DNA of 64,000 nt from CALAGJ01 sp964293305. GTDB taxonomy: Bacteria > Bacteroidota > Bacteroidia > Chitinophagales > Chitinophagaceae. Location: positions 32,777 to 96,776 of the forward strand of contig CAXYYO010000009.1 of assembly GCA_964293305.1 (NCBI GenBank), read 5' to 3'. This document shows positions 27,257 through 36,207 of the stretch, in pieces. The notes beneath the pieces are model-generated. The model did not search any database, had not been told where the DNA came from, and worked only from the letters and a program-made list of their open reading frames with translations. Numbering within the stretch: position 1 is the first letter of the stretch; each line of letters starts with the position of its first letter. The position numbers and the translations under genes are program-made.

Positions 27257-28345
27257 ATGAGGCAATCCTTTAAAATAGCCATTCATGTAAGCTACTGGCT
27301 GCTATACTTGCTACTGTATATTCTGATGATGCTACCTTTATGGCTGTTTACATTTGAACATTCAAAAACTGAATATTTTGAAAACTTTCTTTCATTCTTA
27401 TTTGTGTCACCTTTCAGCATAGTAGTTTTTTTACCTGCTATACTCAGCTTTTACATCTGCTATGTTTTTCTTTTTGAAAAGTATTTTATCAAAAAAGAAT
27501 ATGGTAAATTAATTGTCACCTTACTTATTTGCTGTATTTGCTCTTCTGCTTTGGGTAATGCATTGCTGTATTTACAATCAAATCTTAAGATATCTATGAA
27601 CACAAATACAGAAGGTATTATAGCCACAAATGTTATCATGTGCACGATTGCTTCAGTCCATGGTATCCTTGCGTTTATCATTAGGGGATTTTTTCAATAT
27701 TATACAGAAAGTGAGCTCCGTGAAGCATTAAAACAAAAACAATATGAAACAGAGCTTGCACTAATCAGGTACCAGCTAGACCCACATTTTCTTTTTAATA
27801 CGCTAAATAATATTGATGTACTTATTTCAAAAGACAACTTATTGGCATCTACCTATCTTAATAAACTTTCTTCACTACTTAGATTTATGTTGTATGAAAC
27901 CAAAATAGATTTTATTCCGATGCATAACGAAATTGGCTGCATTACAGCTTACATTGAATTACAAAAACTACGCTATGCCAATAAAGACTTTATACACTAT
28001 GAAATTGACTGCCCTATTGATACTTATACAACTGCTGTAGTGCCACCAATGTTACTCATTCCCTTTATAGAAAATGCATTTAAACACACGGGCATATTAA
28101 AAAATGACAATTGTATTCAAATAAAAGTGGCTATCAGCGGTGAGCATCTATATTTTGAGTGTATCAATCAGATAGCGCCACAGCAAGAAGCACCTTCTCA
28201 TACAGGGATTGGACTTGAGCTTTCAAAAAAAAGATTAGAGTTATTGTATAATAATACTCATACAATCCAGATAGCACAACATAACAACTACTATCAAGTA
28301 AATTTATCTTTACCACTTTATGGTAATCACCTGCATCATCATTGA
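27257..28345 (+). CDS. LytS-type sensor histidine kinase
   Basis: 362 residues. Four membrane helices in the first 145 residues are followed by a coiled coil (150-170) and the His_kinase motif RYQLDPHFLFNTLNNID with phospho-accepting His177. The ATPase domain carries the N box (LIPFIENAFKHT) and a G box (GIGLELSKKRL). There is no extracellular sensor domain, so the signal is probably sensed within the membrane. It overlaps the response regulator by 26 nt. Confidence 0.92.
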   Translation: MRQSFKIAIHVSYWLLYLLLYILMMLPLWLFTFEHSKTEYFENFLSFLFVSPFSIVVFLPAILSFYICYVFLFEKYFIKKEYGKLIVTLLICCICSSALGNALLYLQSNLKISMNTNTEGIIATNVIMCTIASVHGILAFIIRGFFQYYTESELREALKQKQYETELALIRYQLDPHFLFNTLNNIDVLISKDNLLASTYLNKLSSLLRFMLYETKIDFIPMHNEIGCITAYIELQKLRYANKDFIHYEIDCPIDTYTTAVVPPMLLIPFIENAFKHTGILKNDNCIQIKVAISGEHLYFECINQIAPQQEAPSHTGIGLELSKKRLELLYNNTHTIQIAQHNNYYQVNLSLPLYGNHLHHH

Positions 28346-29015
28346 GGACGAACCTTTGGCACAGGAGCGTATGGAACAGTATGTAGCAGCATGCCATCAA
28401 CTGCAATTACTGGGAATATTTGACAATGTGTTAGAAGCTAGCAATTTTTTATTAATACATGAAGTGCAGCTTGCTTTTACAGACATTCATCTTGGTTGTG
28501 ATTCCGGTCTTAACCTTATTGAATCTTTACAAATTTCTACCCGCTATATACTCACTACTGCATTTGCAGATTATGCTATAAAAAGTTACGATTTACAGGT
28601 AGCAGACTACCTTTTGAAACCATACACCTATGAAAGATTTTTGCAGGCAGTGCAAAAAGTCGAAAAGCAAATAAAAGATAGCCATCCAACTACAGATTTC
28701 ATTTTTGTAAAATCAGGTGTTAGGACGGAAAGAATAATACTCAAGGACATTCTTTATATAGAGGGAAATGGTGATTACAGAAATATTGTATTAGCAAATA
28801 AAACAATACTAAGCATAATTACCTTCACAGAATGGGAAAACCAGCTTCCCTCCTATCTATTTACAAGAGTACACAAATCCTTTATCATAAATATGCAGCA
28901 AATTTCGTTTGTCAAAAAGGATGTTGTTGATATAGGGAATAAAAAAATTCCTGTATCTGAAACTTATAGAAAAAAATTTAATCAACTACTTATCACTTTG
29001 CCATACAACAAATAA
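28320..29015 (+). CDS. LytTR family response regulator
   Basis: 231 residues. Receiver domain with acidic pocket Glu9/Asp10 (IIEDEP), phospho-acceptor Asp55 (AFTDIHL) and the conserved Lys in YLLKPYTYERF; C-terminal LytTR DNA-binding domain (about 130-228; FVKSGVRTERIILKDILYIEG, RVHKSFIINMQQI). Partner of the kinase that overlaps it and likely activator of the cassette. Confidence 0.93.
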   Translation: MVITCIIIEDEPLAQERMEQYVAACHQLQLLGIFDNVLEASNFLLIHEVQLAFTDIHLGCDSGLNLIESLQISTRYILTTAFADYAIKSYDLQVADYLLKPYTYERFLQAVQKVEKQIKDSHPTTDFIFVKSGVRTERIILKDILYIEGNGDYRNIVLANKTILSIITFTEWENQLPSYLFTRVHKSFIINMQQISFVKKDVVDIGNKKIPVSETYRKKFNQLLITLPYNK

Positions 29016-29380
29016 CAAAATAAATTTTACTATTTTGTACTTTTTGTTTTGTTTTAATCGCAGATGATGCAGTTGACCTTGTTGTGAAACGTTGAAAGGC
29101 AATATCTATGAGTGCTTGATTTTATTTTTTATAGAAGTAATATTAAACTATTTATAAGTTAACAATTGTAATCAAATGAACAGGCATGCAGCATGTTAAC
29201 TTTGTAATAGAATTCAACTGCATATTCTTGGTCAATGCTAATAATGTATAACATCATCATTTTTGTGTGATCAAGAAAAAAATATGCTTTTAGAATTTTC
29301 AAAATCTGTAAGTAGAACAATTAATTCGCATTTCGAAAAACCACAACAGCTGCATTACCTACATTTGAACGCTAAAAAAA
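29016..29380. other. Region between the two-component genes and feoB
   Basis: 365 bp. It includes one exact -7 element TAACTTTG (29197-29204), a 33-codon ORF with ATG at 29284 and stop at 29383-29385, and a second exact -7 element TACATTTG (29360-29367). An 8-A run (29374-29381) lies where the short ORF meets the feoB frame; one A fewer would join them. Confidence 0.5.
29360..29367 (+). promoter_or_regulatory. -7 promoter element TACATTTG upstream of feoB
   Basis: Exact TAnnTTTG, 13 nt before ATT (29381) and 19 nt before CTG (29387), the only plausible start codons that keep the G1 motif. Confidence 0.5.
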
Positions 29381-31504
29381 ATTAAACTGAGTTCATTTCC
29401 GCTAAATATAGCTCTGGCTGGCAATCCCAATAGTGGCAAAACTTCCCTATTTAATATACTTTCTGGCCTTAATCAGAAAGTTGGCAACTATCCAGGAGTA
29501 ACTGTAGATAAAAAAACAGGCAGTATTTTCTTTGAAAATAAAATGCAGGCCACTTTGATAGATCTGCCCGGATCTTATAGTATTTATCCCCGAAGATCAG
29601 ATGAATGGGTGGCTTATAATGTTTTAATGGGAAGAGATGCTGGCCTAATACCCGACATTGTGGTTATGGTTATTGATGCCAGTAACCTCAAAAGAAATTT
29701 ATTATATTGTTCTCAAATCATTGATTTAAAATATCCTGTTGTAGTGGCACTAACTATGATGGATATGGCACAAAAAAATGGCATATCCATCAATATTGAA
29801 GGTTTGTCCGTTGAGCTAGGTGTGCCAATTATTCCGGTTAACCCCAGAAAGGAAAAAGGAATAAAAGAGCTTAAGAAAGTATTATCTCAGCTTGCCGAAC
29901 AAAAAAATATTGCTCCTCGTAGAAGTTTTATAGATATTCAGCATTTGGCTCCAGATGCCATAGAAAGCGAACGCAAATCAAACCCAGAATTGAATGATTA
30001 TGCTGCCATACATGCCATAATGTATATGCAGAATAAAAAGAATGAAAATAACTTTGAATACCCTCATGAAGGTGTTAATAGTAAGACAGTCAATATCATA
30101 AAAGTGCAGGGTGAAGAGGTAATACTTCGGTATAAAAGAATCAGACAAATTTTGCAAAATCAGGTGCGTATGCCAGATCCCATGCAACAGCGCTTACTAA
30201 CTGATCGTTTGGATGACGTTCTCTTACATAGGCTGTGGGGATATATTATTTTATTGGCCGTCCTATTCCTCTTATTTCAATCTGTGTTTTGGATAGCACA
30301 GTATCCAATGGATTTTATTGACAATATTTTTTTACAGATCAATACATTATCAAATAATTTTTTGCCTGATACCTGGTGGAGTAGTTTACTCATAAATGGT
30401 TTATTGGCCGGCCTCAACGGAATTATAGTTTTTGTGCCACAAATTATGATTTTGTTTGCACTCATTACCCTTTTGGAAGATAGTGGATACATGGCTCGTA
30501 TTAGTTTTTTAAGTGATAAACTGATGCGCAAATCTGGGCTTAATGGCAAAAGTGTGATGCCCATGATAAGTGGTTTTGCATGTGCTGTGCCTGCAATAAT
30601 GAGTGCTCGGAATATTGAAAACAAGAAAGAAAGGCTACTCACTATTCTTATAACCCCTTTTATGAGTTGTAGTGCCCGGCTACCCGTATTTACAATCCTT
30701 ATTGCGTTAGTAATACCAAATACTTTTTACTTTGGATTTATCAGTTTGCAGGGTCTTGTTATGATGTCATTATACATAGGTGGCGTTGCTATAGCATTAG
30801 CAGTAAGTTATATTCTGCATAAAATAATTAGATCTACGGAAAGGAGTTTTTTCATTTTGGAGTTACCCTTATATCGTAACCCAAGATGGAAAAATGTATT
30901 TACAACAATGATTGAAAAGGCCCGAATTTTTGTAACCGATGCAGGCAAGGTTATCTTAATAATAAGTTTACTCCTATGGTTTTTAAGTAGCTATGGTCCG
31001 GGAGAAAGGATGAATGCATTACATAAACAACATGACATAGAAAAATCAAAAGCTATATCTGAGATTGAAGTTTCAAGTATTGATAAAAAATTTGCAACAG
31101 CTTATTTAGAAAATAGCTATGCAGGGTTAATAGGAAAAGCTATAGAACCAATGATTGCACCCATCGGATATGACTGGAAAATTGGCATTGCATTGGTTAC
31201 ATCATTTTATGCCAGAGAAGTATTTGTAGGAACAATGGCCACACTTTATAGTGTAGAAGAGGAAGAAACAGCTACACTTCGTAAAAAAATGAATGATGCA
31301 AAAAGAGCCGATGGTAGCAAAGTATATACACTAGCTACGGGGGTGTCACTTATGATTTTTTATTTGTTGGCTATGCAATGTATGAGCACGCTGGCTGTAG
31401 TGAAAAGAGAAACAAAAACTTGGAAATGGCCCCTTATACAATTAGCATTCATGACCGCATTGGCTTATCTCATGAGCTGGATTGCTTTTATTATTTTAAA
31501 ATAA
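29381..31504 (+). CDS. feoB: Ferrous iron transporter FeoB with unusual start codon
   Basis: About 707 residues if started at ATT 29381 (or 705 from CTG 29387); the first ATG in frame, 29543, would discard the G1 loop. GTPase motifs: G1 GNPNSGKTS (about 14-22), G2 YPGVTV, G3 DLPGSYS, G4-like TMMD. Then the membrane domain with the Gate motifs GFACAVPA and MSCSARLPVF. Imports Fe2+ across the inner membrane using GTP. The frame upstream is open only back to 29369, without ATG, GTG or TTG. No feoA is seen. See findings on start codon versus frameshift. Confidence 0.9.
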   Translation: MKLSSFPLNIALAGNPNSGKTSLFNILSGLNQKVGNYPGVTVDKKTGSIFFENKMQATLIDLPGSYSIYPRRSDEWVAYNVLMGRDAGLIPDIVVMVIDASNLKRNLLYCSQIIDLKYPVVVALTMMDMAQKNGISINIEGLSVELGVPIIPVNPRKEKGIKELKKVLSQLAEQKNIAPRRSFIDIQHLAPDAIESERKSNPELNDYAAIHAIMYMQNKKNENNFEYPHEGVNSKTVNIIKVQGEEVILRYKRIRQILQNQVRMPDPMQQRLLTDRLDDVLLHRLWGYIILLAVLFLLFQSVFWIAQYPMDFIDNIFLQINTLSNNFLPDTWWSSLLINGLLAGLNGIIVFVPQIMILFALITLLEDSGYMARISFLSDKLMRKSGLNGKSVMPMISGFACAVPAIMSARNIENKKERLLTILITPFMSCSARLPVFTILIALVIPNTFYFGFISLQGLVMMSLYIGGVAIALAVSYILHKIIRSTERSFFILELPLYRNPRWKNVFTTMIEKARIFVTDAGKVILIISLLLWFLSSYGPGERMNALHKQHDIEKSKAISEIEVSSIDKKFATAYLENSYAGLIGKAIEPMIAPIGYDWKIGIALVTSFYAREVFVGTMATLYSVEEEETATLRKKMNDAKRADGSKVYTLATGVSLMIFYLLAMQCMSTLAVVKRETKTWKWPLIQLAFMTALAYLMSWIAFIILK

Positions 31505-31531
31505 ATGAGCAATAGGATTGTTTAGTCATTA

Positions 31532-32014
31532 CTATTCCAAATCATCCGGCATAATGTAGTAAGCGGTATCGTTTTTTATTTCTGTCATTATAAAACTGCT
31601 TTGCACTTGGTGAATATTTGGTAAACCGGCCAATTTATTCATCACAAAATCTTGGTAACTGTTCATATCCTTTACTACTATTTTCAGAAGATAATCATAA
31701 ACCCCTGTCATATTATAACATTCCATCACTTCTGGAAATTGTTTTATCTGGCTTTCAAAAACCTGCAGCATATCCTGTGCATGTTCCTTTAGTTGCACAT
31801 TTGTAATTGCGAGTAATGTGCGCCCTATTTTATTACGGTCCAATAGTGTTTTATATCCCCTTATAAATCCTTCCCGCTCTAGCCTTTTTATACGCTCATA
31901 CACCGGAGTTACTGATTTATGAATGGAATGAGCAATTTCTTTATTTGTAAGCTTAGCATTCTGCTGCAATAATGCTAAAATTTGTACATCGGTTTTATCT
32001 AAATTCGTCCTCAT
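31532..32014 (-). CDS. Lrp/AsnC family transcriptional regulator
   Basis: 160 residues: N-terminal helix-turn-helix (about 8-60; LDKTDVQILALLQQNAKLTNKEIA) and C-terminal AsnC ligand-binding (RAM) domain (about 70-150; VMECYNMTGVYDYLLKIVV). Lrp proteins respond to amino acids. It diverges from the cystathionine gamma-synthase family gene (185-bp gap), which is the obvious target. Confidence 0.93.
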   Translation of the reverse strand: MRTNLDKTDVQILALLQQNAKLTNKEIAHSIHKSVTPVYERIKRLEREGFIRGYKTLLDRNKIGRTLLAITNVQLKEHAQDMLQVFESQIKQFPEVMECYNMTGVYDYLLKIVVKDMNSYQDFVMNKLAGLPNIHQVQSSFIMTEIKNDTAYYIMPDDLE

Positions 32015-32198
32015 AATTTACAAAATCTTTTTAAGATAAAGTGATAGAGAAAAATATTCTATAAAATTTTCATTTAAACCGTATTTGTAGTAAGAATATC
32101 TAAAATTTACTGCAATCATAGATTTATTTTCTAAATATTCAAAAACATTCAGAAAACATAACCGTATTTGCATCTTTGCAGAACTAAATGCATCAAAT

Positions 32199-33485
32199 AT
32201 GAAGCCTTCTTCATTATCACCAGAAAGTTTAATGATGAGTTATGGCTACAAGCCAGAACTCAGCGAAGGGGCAATTAAATGTCCTATTTTTCAAACTTCA
32301 ACATTTGTTTTCAAAACTGCAGAAGACGGTAAGGCCTTCTTCGAAGTGGCCTATGGCATTCGTGAAAAAAAGATGGATGAAGAAATGGGACTCATTTATA
32401 GCAGAATTAACAACCCTGATTTAGAAATTCTGGAGGATAGGCTTACCCTTTGGGATAAAGCAGAAGCATGTGCCGTATTTGAAAGTGGAATGAGTGCAAT
32501 ATCAACGGTATTGTTTGAATTCTTAAAACCCGGTGATGTCTTGCTATACAGCAGTCCAATCTATGGTGGCACACATCATTTTATTCATCATATCCTTACC
32601 CGATTTGGCATAAATGCTATTCCATTTAAAATAGGGCAATCCAAAGAGGATATTATACAGGTACTGATACAAGAGGGCGTTACAGAAAAACTGAGCCTTG
32701 TTTATGTAGAAACACCTGCAAACCCAACAAATGATTTAGTCGATATAGAAATGTGTTCAGAAATTGCCGCCACTTTCTCAAAAAATGGGAAAAAAATACC
32801 GGTAGTTGTTGATAACACTTATATGGGACCTGTGTGGCAGCATCCTCTTCAGTGTGGAGCAGACATGGTAGTATATAGTGCTACAAAATATATTGGTGGA
32901 CATAGTGATGTAATAGCAGGTGCTGTTTTGGGCAATTCTGAGGCCATAAAAAGAGTAAAAACACTGCGTACTTTTTTGGGGAATATGTGTAGCCCTCATA
33001 CTGGTTGGCTTTTACTCCGTAGCTTGGAAACGCTGAAAGTACGAATGGATCAAATGACAAAAAATGCTGATGTAGTGGCACAGTGGCTTTCATCTCACCC
33101 ATTGGTAGATCGAATATATTATCCAGGGTTATTGAAAACTACAGATCCACAATATATTATTTATAAAAAACAGTGTTTAGCAAATGGTGCAATGCTGAGT
33201 TTTGACATAGAGGGCGGAGAAGCGGAAGCATTTATTTTTTTAAACCACCTTAAACTTATTAAGCTTGCAGTTAGTCTTGGTGGTACAGAAAGCCTGGCAG
33301 AACATCCTTATAGCATGACACATGTGGACATTCCGCAGGAAGAAAAAAATTACTTGAATATTACTGAAAAGATGATTAGGCTGAGCATTGGCTTAGAAAA
33401 TCATAAAGATATAATCTGGGATATAGACCAGGCATTGGATGCGGTAAAACTATTTTCTAAACACCATACCGCTACAATGAAATAG
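32199..33485 (+). CDS. Cystathionine gamma-synthase family PLP enzyme (methionine gamma-lyase-like)
   Basis: 428 residues of the Cys/Met metabolism fold. PLP-binding Asp205 (VVDNTYMGP) and the Schiff-base Lys230 (YSATKYIGGHSDV) are present; SRINNPDLEILEDRL and AVFESGMSAIST are the family's N-terminal blocks. Members perform cystathionine synthesis/cleavage or release methanethiol from methionine; from sequence alone these cannot be separated. The divergent Lrp regulator suggests amino-acid-controlled catabolism. A terminator follows. Confidence 0.9.
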   Translation: MKPSSLSPESLMMSYGYKPELSEGAIKCPIFQTSTFVFKTAEDGKAFFEVAYGIREKKMDEEMGLIYSRINNPDLEILEDRLTLWDKAEACAVFESGMSAISTVLFEFLKPGDVLLYSSPIYGGTHHFIHHILTRFGINAIPFKIGQSKEDIIQVLIQEGVTEKLSLVYVETPANPTNDLVDIEMCSEIAATFSKNGKKIPVVVDNTYMGPVWQHPLQCGADMVVYSATKYIGGHSDVIAGAVLGNSEAIKRVKTLRTFLGNMCSPHTGWLLLRSLETLKVRMDQMTKNADVVAQWLSSHPLVDRIYYPGLLKTTDPQYIIYKKQCLANGAMLSFDIEGGEAEAFIFLNHLKLIKLAVSLGGTESLAEHPYSMTHVDIPQEEKNYLNITEKMIRLSIGLENHKDIIWDIDQALDAVKLFSKHHTATMK

Positions 33486-33520
33486 TGTTTGATTTTTTTT
33501 GTTTTTTCATGGTGCATACA

Positions 33521-33547
33521 ACCCTCGTTTCTACGGGGGTTTTTTTA
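33521..33547 (+). terminator. Rho-independent terminator after the cystathionine gamma-synthase family gene
   Basis: Stem AACCCTCGT / ACGGGGGTT (one T-G pair) with loop TTCT, followed by seven Ts. Confidence 0.85.
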
Positions 33548-33782
33548 TATTACATTAATTCTATACAGGAAATAATACTGAAATTAGGTATTCAATTTTC
33601 TCTACAATTATAAGCATCAAAGTTCGATTTAGAGTATGTTAGAATTATTACAGCCTTCCCAATCTGTCTTTTTGCATCTTGGAAAAAATAGTTCATTTTG
33701 TAAATACAATCTGCTTTGAAAAAAGGAGTGCTAATTCATAAATTCCTGATTACACAAACTAACACTAAATAGTTTTTACCCC

Positions 33783-33790
33783 TACTTTTG
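33783..33790 (+). promoter_or_regulatory. -7 promoter element TACTTTTG for acyl-CoA dehydrogenase
   Basis: Exact TAnnTTTG, 20 nt before the ATG at 33811. Confidence 0.55.
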
Positions 33791-33810
33791 CCATCCAAAA
33801 AATACATAAT

Positions 33811-34965
33811 ATGCAGTTTCAACTCAGCGAAGAGCATTTGATGATCCAAAAAGCAGCCCGTGATTTTGTAAGACAGGAATGTTTGCCCGGAGTAATTGAA
33901 AGAGATGAAAAAATGCAATTTCCTAGAGAGCAATTGATGAAATTGGCTGATCTTGGATTCTTAGGTATGATGGTAGATCCTAAGTATGGTGGTGGTGGCA
34001 TGGATACCATCAGTTATGTACTTGCAATGGAAGAAATTTCAAAAATTGATGCCAGTGTAAGTGTATGCATGAGTGTAAATAATAGCTTGGTATGTTGGGG
34101 TCTTGAAGCCTACGGCACGGAGGAGCAAAAACAACAATATTTAGTGCCTTTGGCAATGGGAAAAAAAGATGGCGAACTACATACGGGAGCATTTCTACTG
34201 AGCGAACCCGAAGCAGGAAGCGATGCTACAAGCCAACGTACTACTGCCGAAGATATGGGCGATTATTATTTATTGAATGGTACAAAAAACTGGATTACTA
34301 ATGGTGGCACCGCAAGCACCTATTTGGTAATAGCACAAACAGATGTTTCAAAAGGACATAAAGGAATAAATGCATTGATTGTTGAAAAGAGCTGGCCGGG
34401 TGTTACTGTGGCAGCTAAAGAAAATAAATTAGGGATAAGAGCCAGTGATACACATACTATACTATTTAACGATGTAAAAGTGCCAAAAACAAATCGTATA
34501 GGTGCAGATGGTTTTGGTTTTACTTTCGCCATGAAGGTATTGGCCGGAGGCCGTATAGGTATTGCAGCGCAAGCATTAGGTATAGCTAGTGGTGCTTATG
34601 AACTAGCACTTGACTATAGCAAACAGAGAAAAGCTTTTGGCAAAGAAATCATGCATCACCAAGCTATTCAGTTCAAGTTAGCAGACATGGCAACTAAAAT
34701 TGAAGCCAGCCGTTTGTTGTGTATGAAAGCTGCGTGGGACAAAGATCAACACAATGATTATGTACTAAGCAGCAGTATGGCAAAAGTATTTAGCAGCGAA
34801 ACTGCCATGTGGGTTACGGTAGAAGCTGTGCAAGTGCATGGTGGCTATGGATATGTAAAAGAATATCATGTAGAACGCTTAATGCGTGATGCCAAGATTA
34901 CCCAAATCTATGAAGGTACTAGTGAGGTACAGCGCATTGTAATTGGCAGAAGCATCTTGAAATAA
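33811..34965 (+). CDS. Acyl-CoA dehydrogenase
   Basis: 384 residues with all three family domains. FAD/substrate blocks GAFLLSEPEAGSDA and WITNGGTASTY, the C-terminal region AVQVHGGYGYVKEYHVERLMRDAKITQIYEGTSE, with catalytic Glu368 in YEGT, as in short-chain/butyryl-CoA types. Oxidises acyl-CoA to enoyl-CoA in beta-oxidation or branched amino acid degradation. Single gene with its own promoter. Confidence 0.95.
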   Translation: MQFQLSEEHLMIQKAARDFVRQECLPGVIERDEKMQFPREQLMKLADLGFLGMMVDPKYGGGGMDTISYVLAMEEISKIDASVSVCMSVNNSLVCWGLEAYGTEEQKQQYLVPLAMGKKDGELHTGAFLLSEPEAGSDATSQRTTAEDMGDYYLLNGTKNWITNGGTASTYLVIAQTDVSKGHKGINALIVEKSWPGVTVAAKENKLGIRASDTHTILFNDVKVPKTNRIGADGFGFTFAMKVLAGGRIGIAAQALGIASGAYELALDYSKQRKAFGKEIMHHQAIQFKLADMATKIEASRLLCMKAAWDKDQHNDYVLSSSMAKVFSSETAMWVTVEAVQVHGGYGYVKEYHVERLMRDAKITQIYEGTSEVQRIVIGRSILK

Positions 34966-35479
34966 TAAAGTTTTTTTTCTAGTATCCCCAATAAATCCTG
35001 TTGGAATATTTACTTCATACTTGAAGATAGCTATACTAAAGGATAAAATATTACTATAAAATTATTATAATATACTCATGTTGTTTACAGCATCAGTAGG
35101 TGGTGTTTTTGTTGCATTGAACATATATTTTTCCGCTGAAATTTATTATACAATGAAACACAAAATCTGGGTTTAATCTTGCGAACGCAATTTCAAATTA
35201 AAAGTACCAAATCTTCCCTTACTACTAAATATTCATCTAAATGGATAATTAAACTACAGATAATATTCTACAACTATTTGATAATAATTGACAAACGAAG
35301 CTGTATCCATAATCAGACTTTTGCAGGAAGCACAGCACATTTTTTGCATAAGCCGCACATGAGATTTTTTAAATGTTTATGCACCATGAATTTTTGTAAA
35401 TACAAGCAGAATATTTTTGATGTATTAAAAAACAGATATATTTTCTGCCTTTTTACTCCTTATTATCAGAACCCTGTTT
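34966..35479. other. 514-bp AT-rich intergenic region
   Basis: No supported gene. A 32-codon frame (35078-35176) encodes a hydrophobic peptide but has no promoter element or signal motif; a second frame (35179-35517) is low complexity and runs into the sulfotransferase gene. Both are probably chance. Confidence 0.4.
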
Positions 35480-36202
35480 ATGTCAAAAAAGATTATCTGC
35501 TTGTGGAGCAGCCCTAGAAATATTTCTACAGCCTTAATGTACTCATTTAGGCAAAGACAAGATACACAAGTAATCGATGAACCACTTTATGCGCATTATT
35601 TAAAAAAAACTGGACTACAGCATCCAGGCTACGCAGACATTTTAGCAAGTCAGGAAAATGATGGCAACAAAGTTTTTGCTTCTTTTTTTACTGATCAATT
35701 TCAAGTTCCTGTATTATTCTGTAAGCAAATGACACATCATCTAGATGGAATCGATATGTCCTTATTACTACAATCAGAAAACATTTTATTTATAAGAAAC
35801 CCCATACAAATAATAGCATCTTATACCAAAGTAATACCCGAAGTAAGGATGGAAGATATTGGCATAAAAAGACAATGGGAACTCTATCAATGGCTAATTC
35901 AAAATGGAAGCAACCCAGTAGTATTAGATGCTGTAGATTTGTTGGAGAATCCGGCAGTTCAACTCCAAAAAATCTGTGATGCTATAAAGATACCATTTTA
36001 TAAGTCTATGCTGAGCTGGCCTTTGGGGCCAAAACCGGAGGACGGCGTATGGGCTCCCTACTGGTATAAAAATGTACACAAGAGTACTGGTTTTGAAAAG
36101 AAGACTAATACAGCCAGCATAAGCCTTGAGCACAAACACGATGCATTGGCAGAAGAGTCCATGCATTATTATGAATTATTATCTAAAAACAGATTAAAAT
36201 AA
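35480..36202 (+). CDS. Sulfotransferase family protein
   Basis: 240 residues. The PAPS 5'-phosphosulfate loop is SSPRNISTALMYSF near the N-terminus and the 3'-phosphate-binding motif is FIRNPIQIIASYTKV in the middle. These mark a P-loop sulfotransferase of the stand-alone bacterial type, usually annotated loosely. Acceptor unknown. It ends 5 nt before the class IV aminotransferase, so the pair is one transcriptional unit. Confidence 0.82.
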   Translation: MSKKIICLWSSPRNISTALMYSFRQRQDTQVIDEPLYAHYLKKTGLQHPGYADILASQENDGNKVFASFFTDQFQVPVLFCKQMTHHLDGIDMSLLLQSENILFIRNPIQIIASYTKVIPEVRMEDIGIKRQWELYQWLIQNGSNPVVLDAVDLLENPAVQLQKICDAIKIPFYKSMLSWPLGPKPEDGVWAPYWYKNVHKSTGFEKKTNTASISLEHKHDALAEESMHYYELLSKNRLK

Positions 36203-36207
36203 AAAAG

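Larger units (their letters stand above)
33486..33810. other. Intergenic region with terminator and acyl-CoA dehydrogenase promoter
   Basis: 325 bp: a strong terminator at 33521-33547, an AT-rich spacer without visible coding capacity, and a promoter element at 33783-33790. Confidence 0.55.

Noticed and set aside
29543..31504. feoB starting at the first ATG
   Set aside because: Would remove the GTP-binding G1 and G2 motifs, which are encoded intact just upstream in the same frame.
35078..35176. 32-codon hydrophobic ORF
   Set aside because: AT-rich region, no upstream promoter element, no signal or lipobox; insufficient support.
35179..35517. 112-codon plus-strand ORF
   Set aside because: Lys/Ser/Phe-rich low-complexity translation, no promoter element, overlaps the start of the well-supported sulfotransferase.
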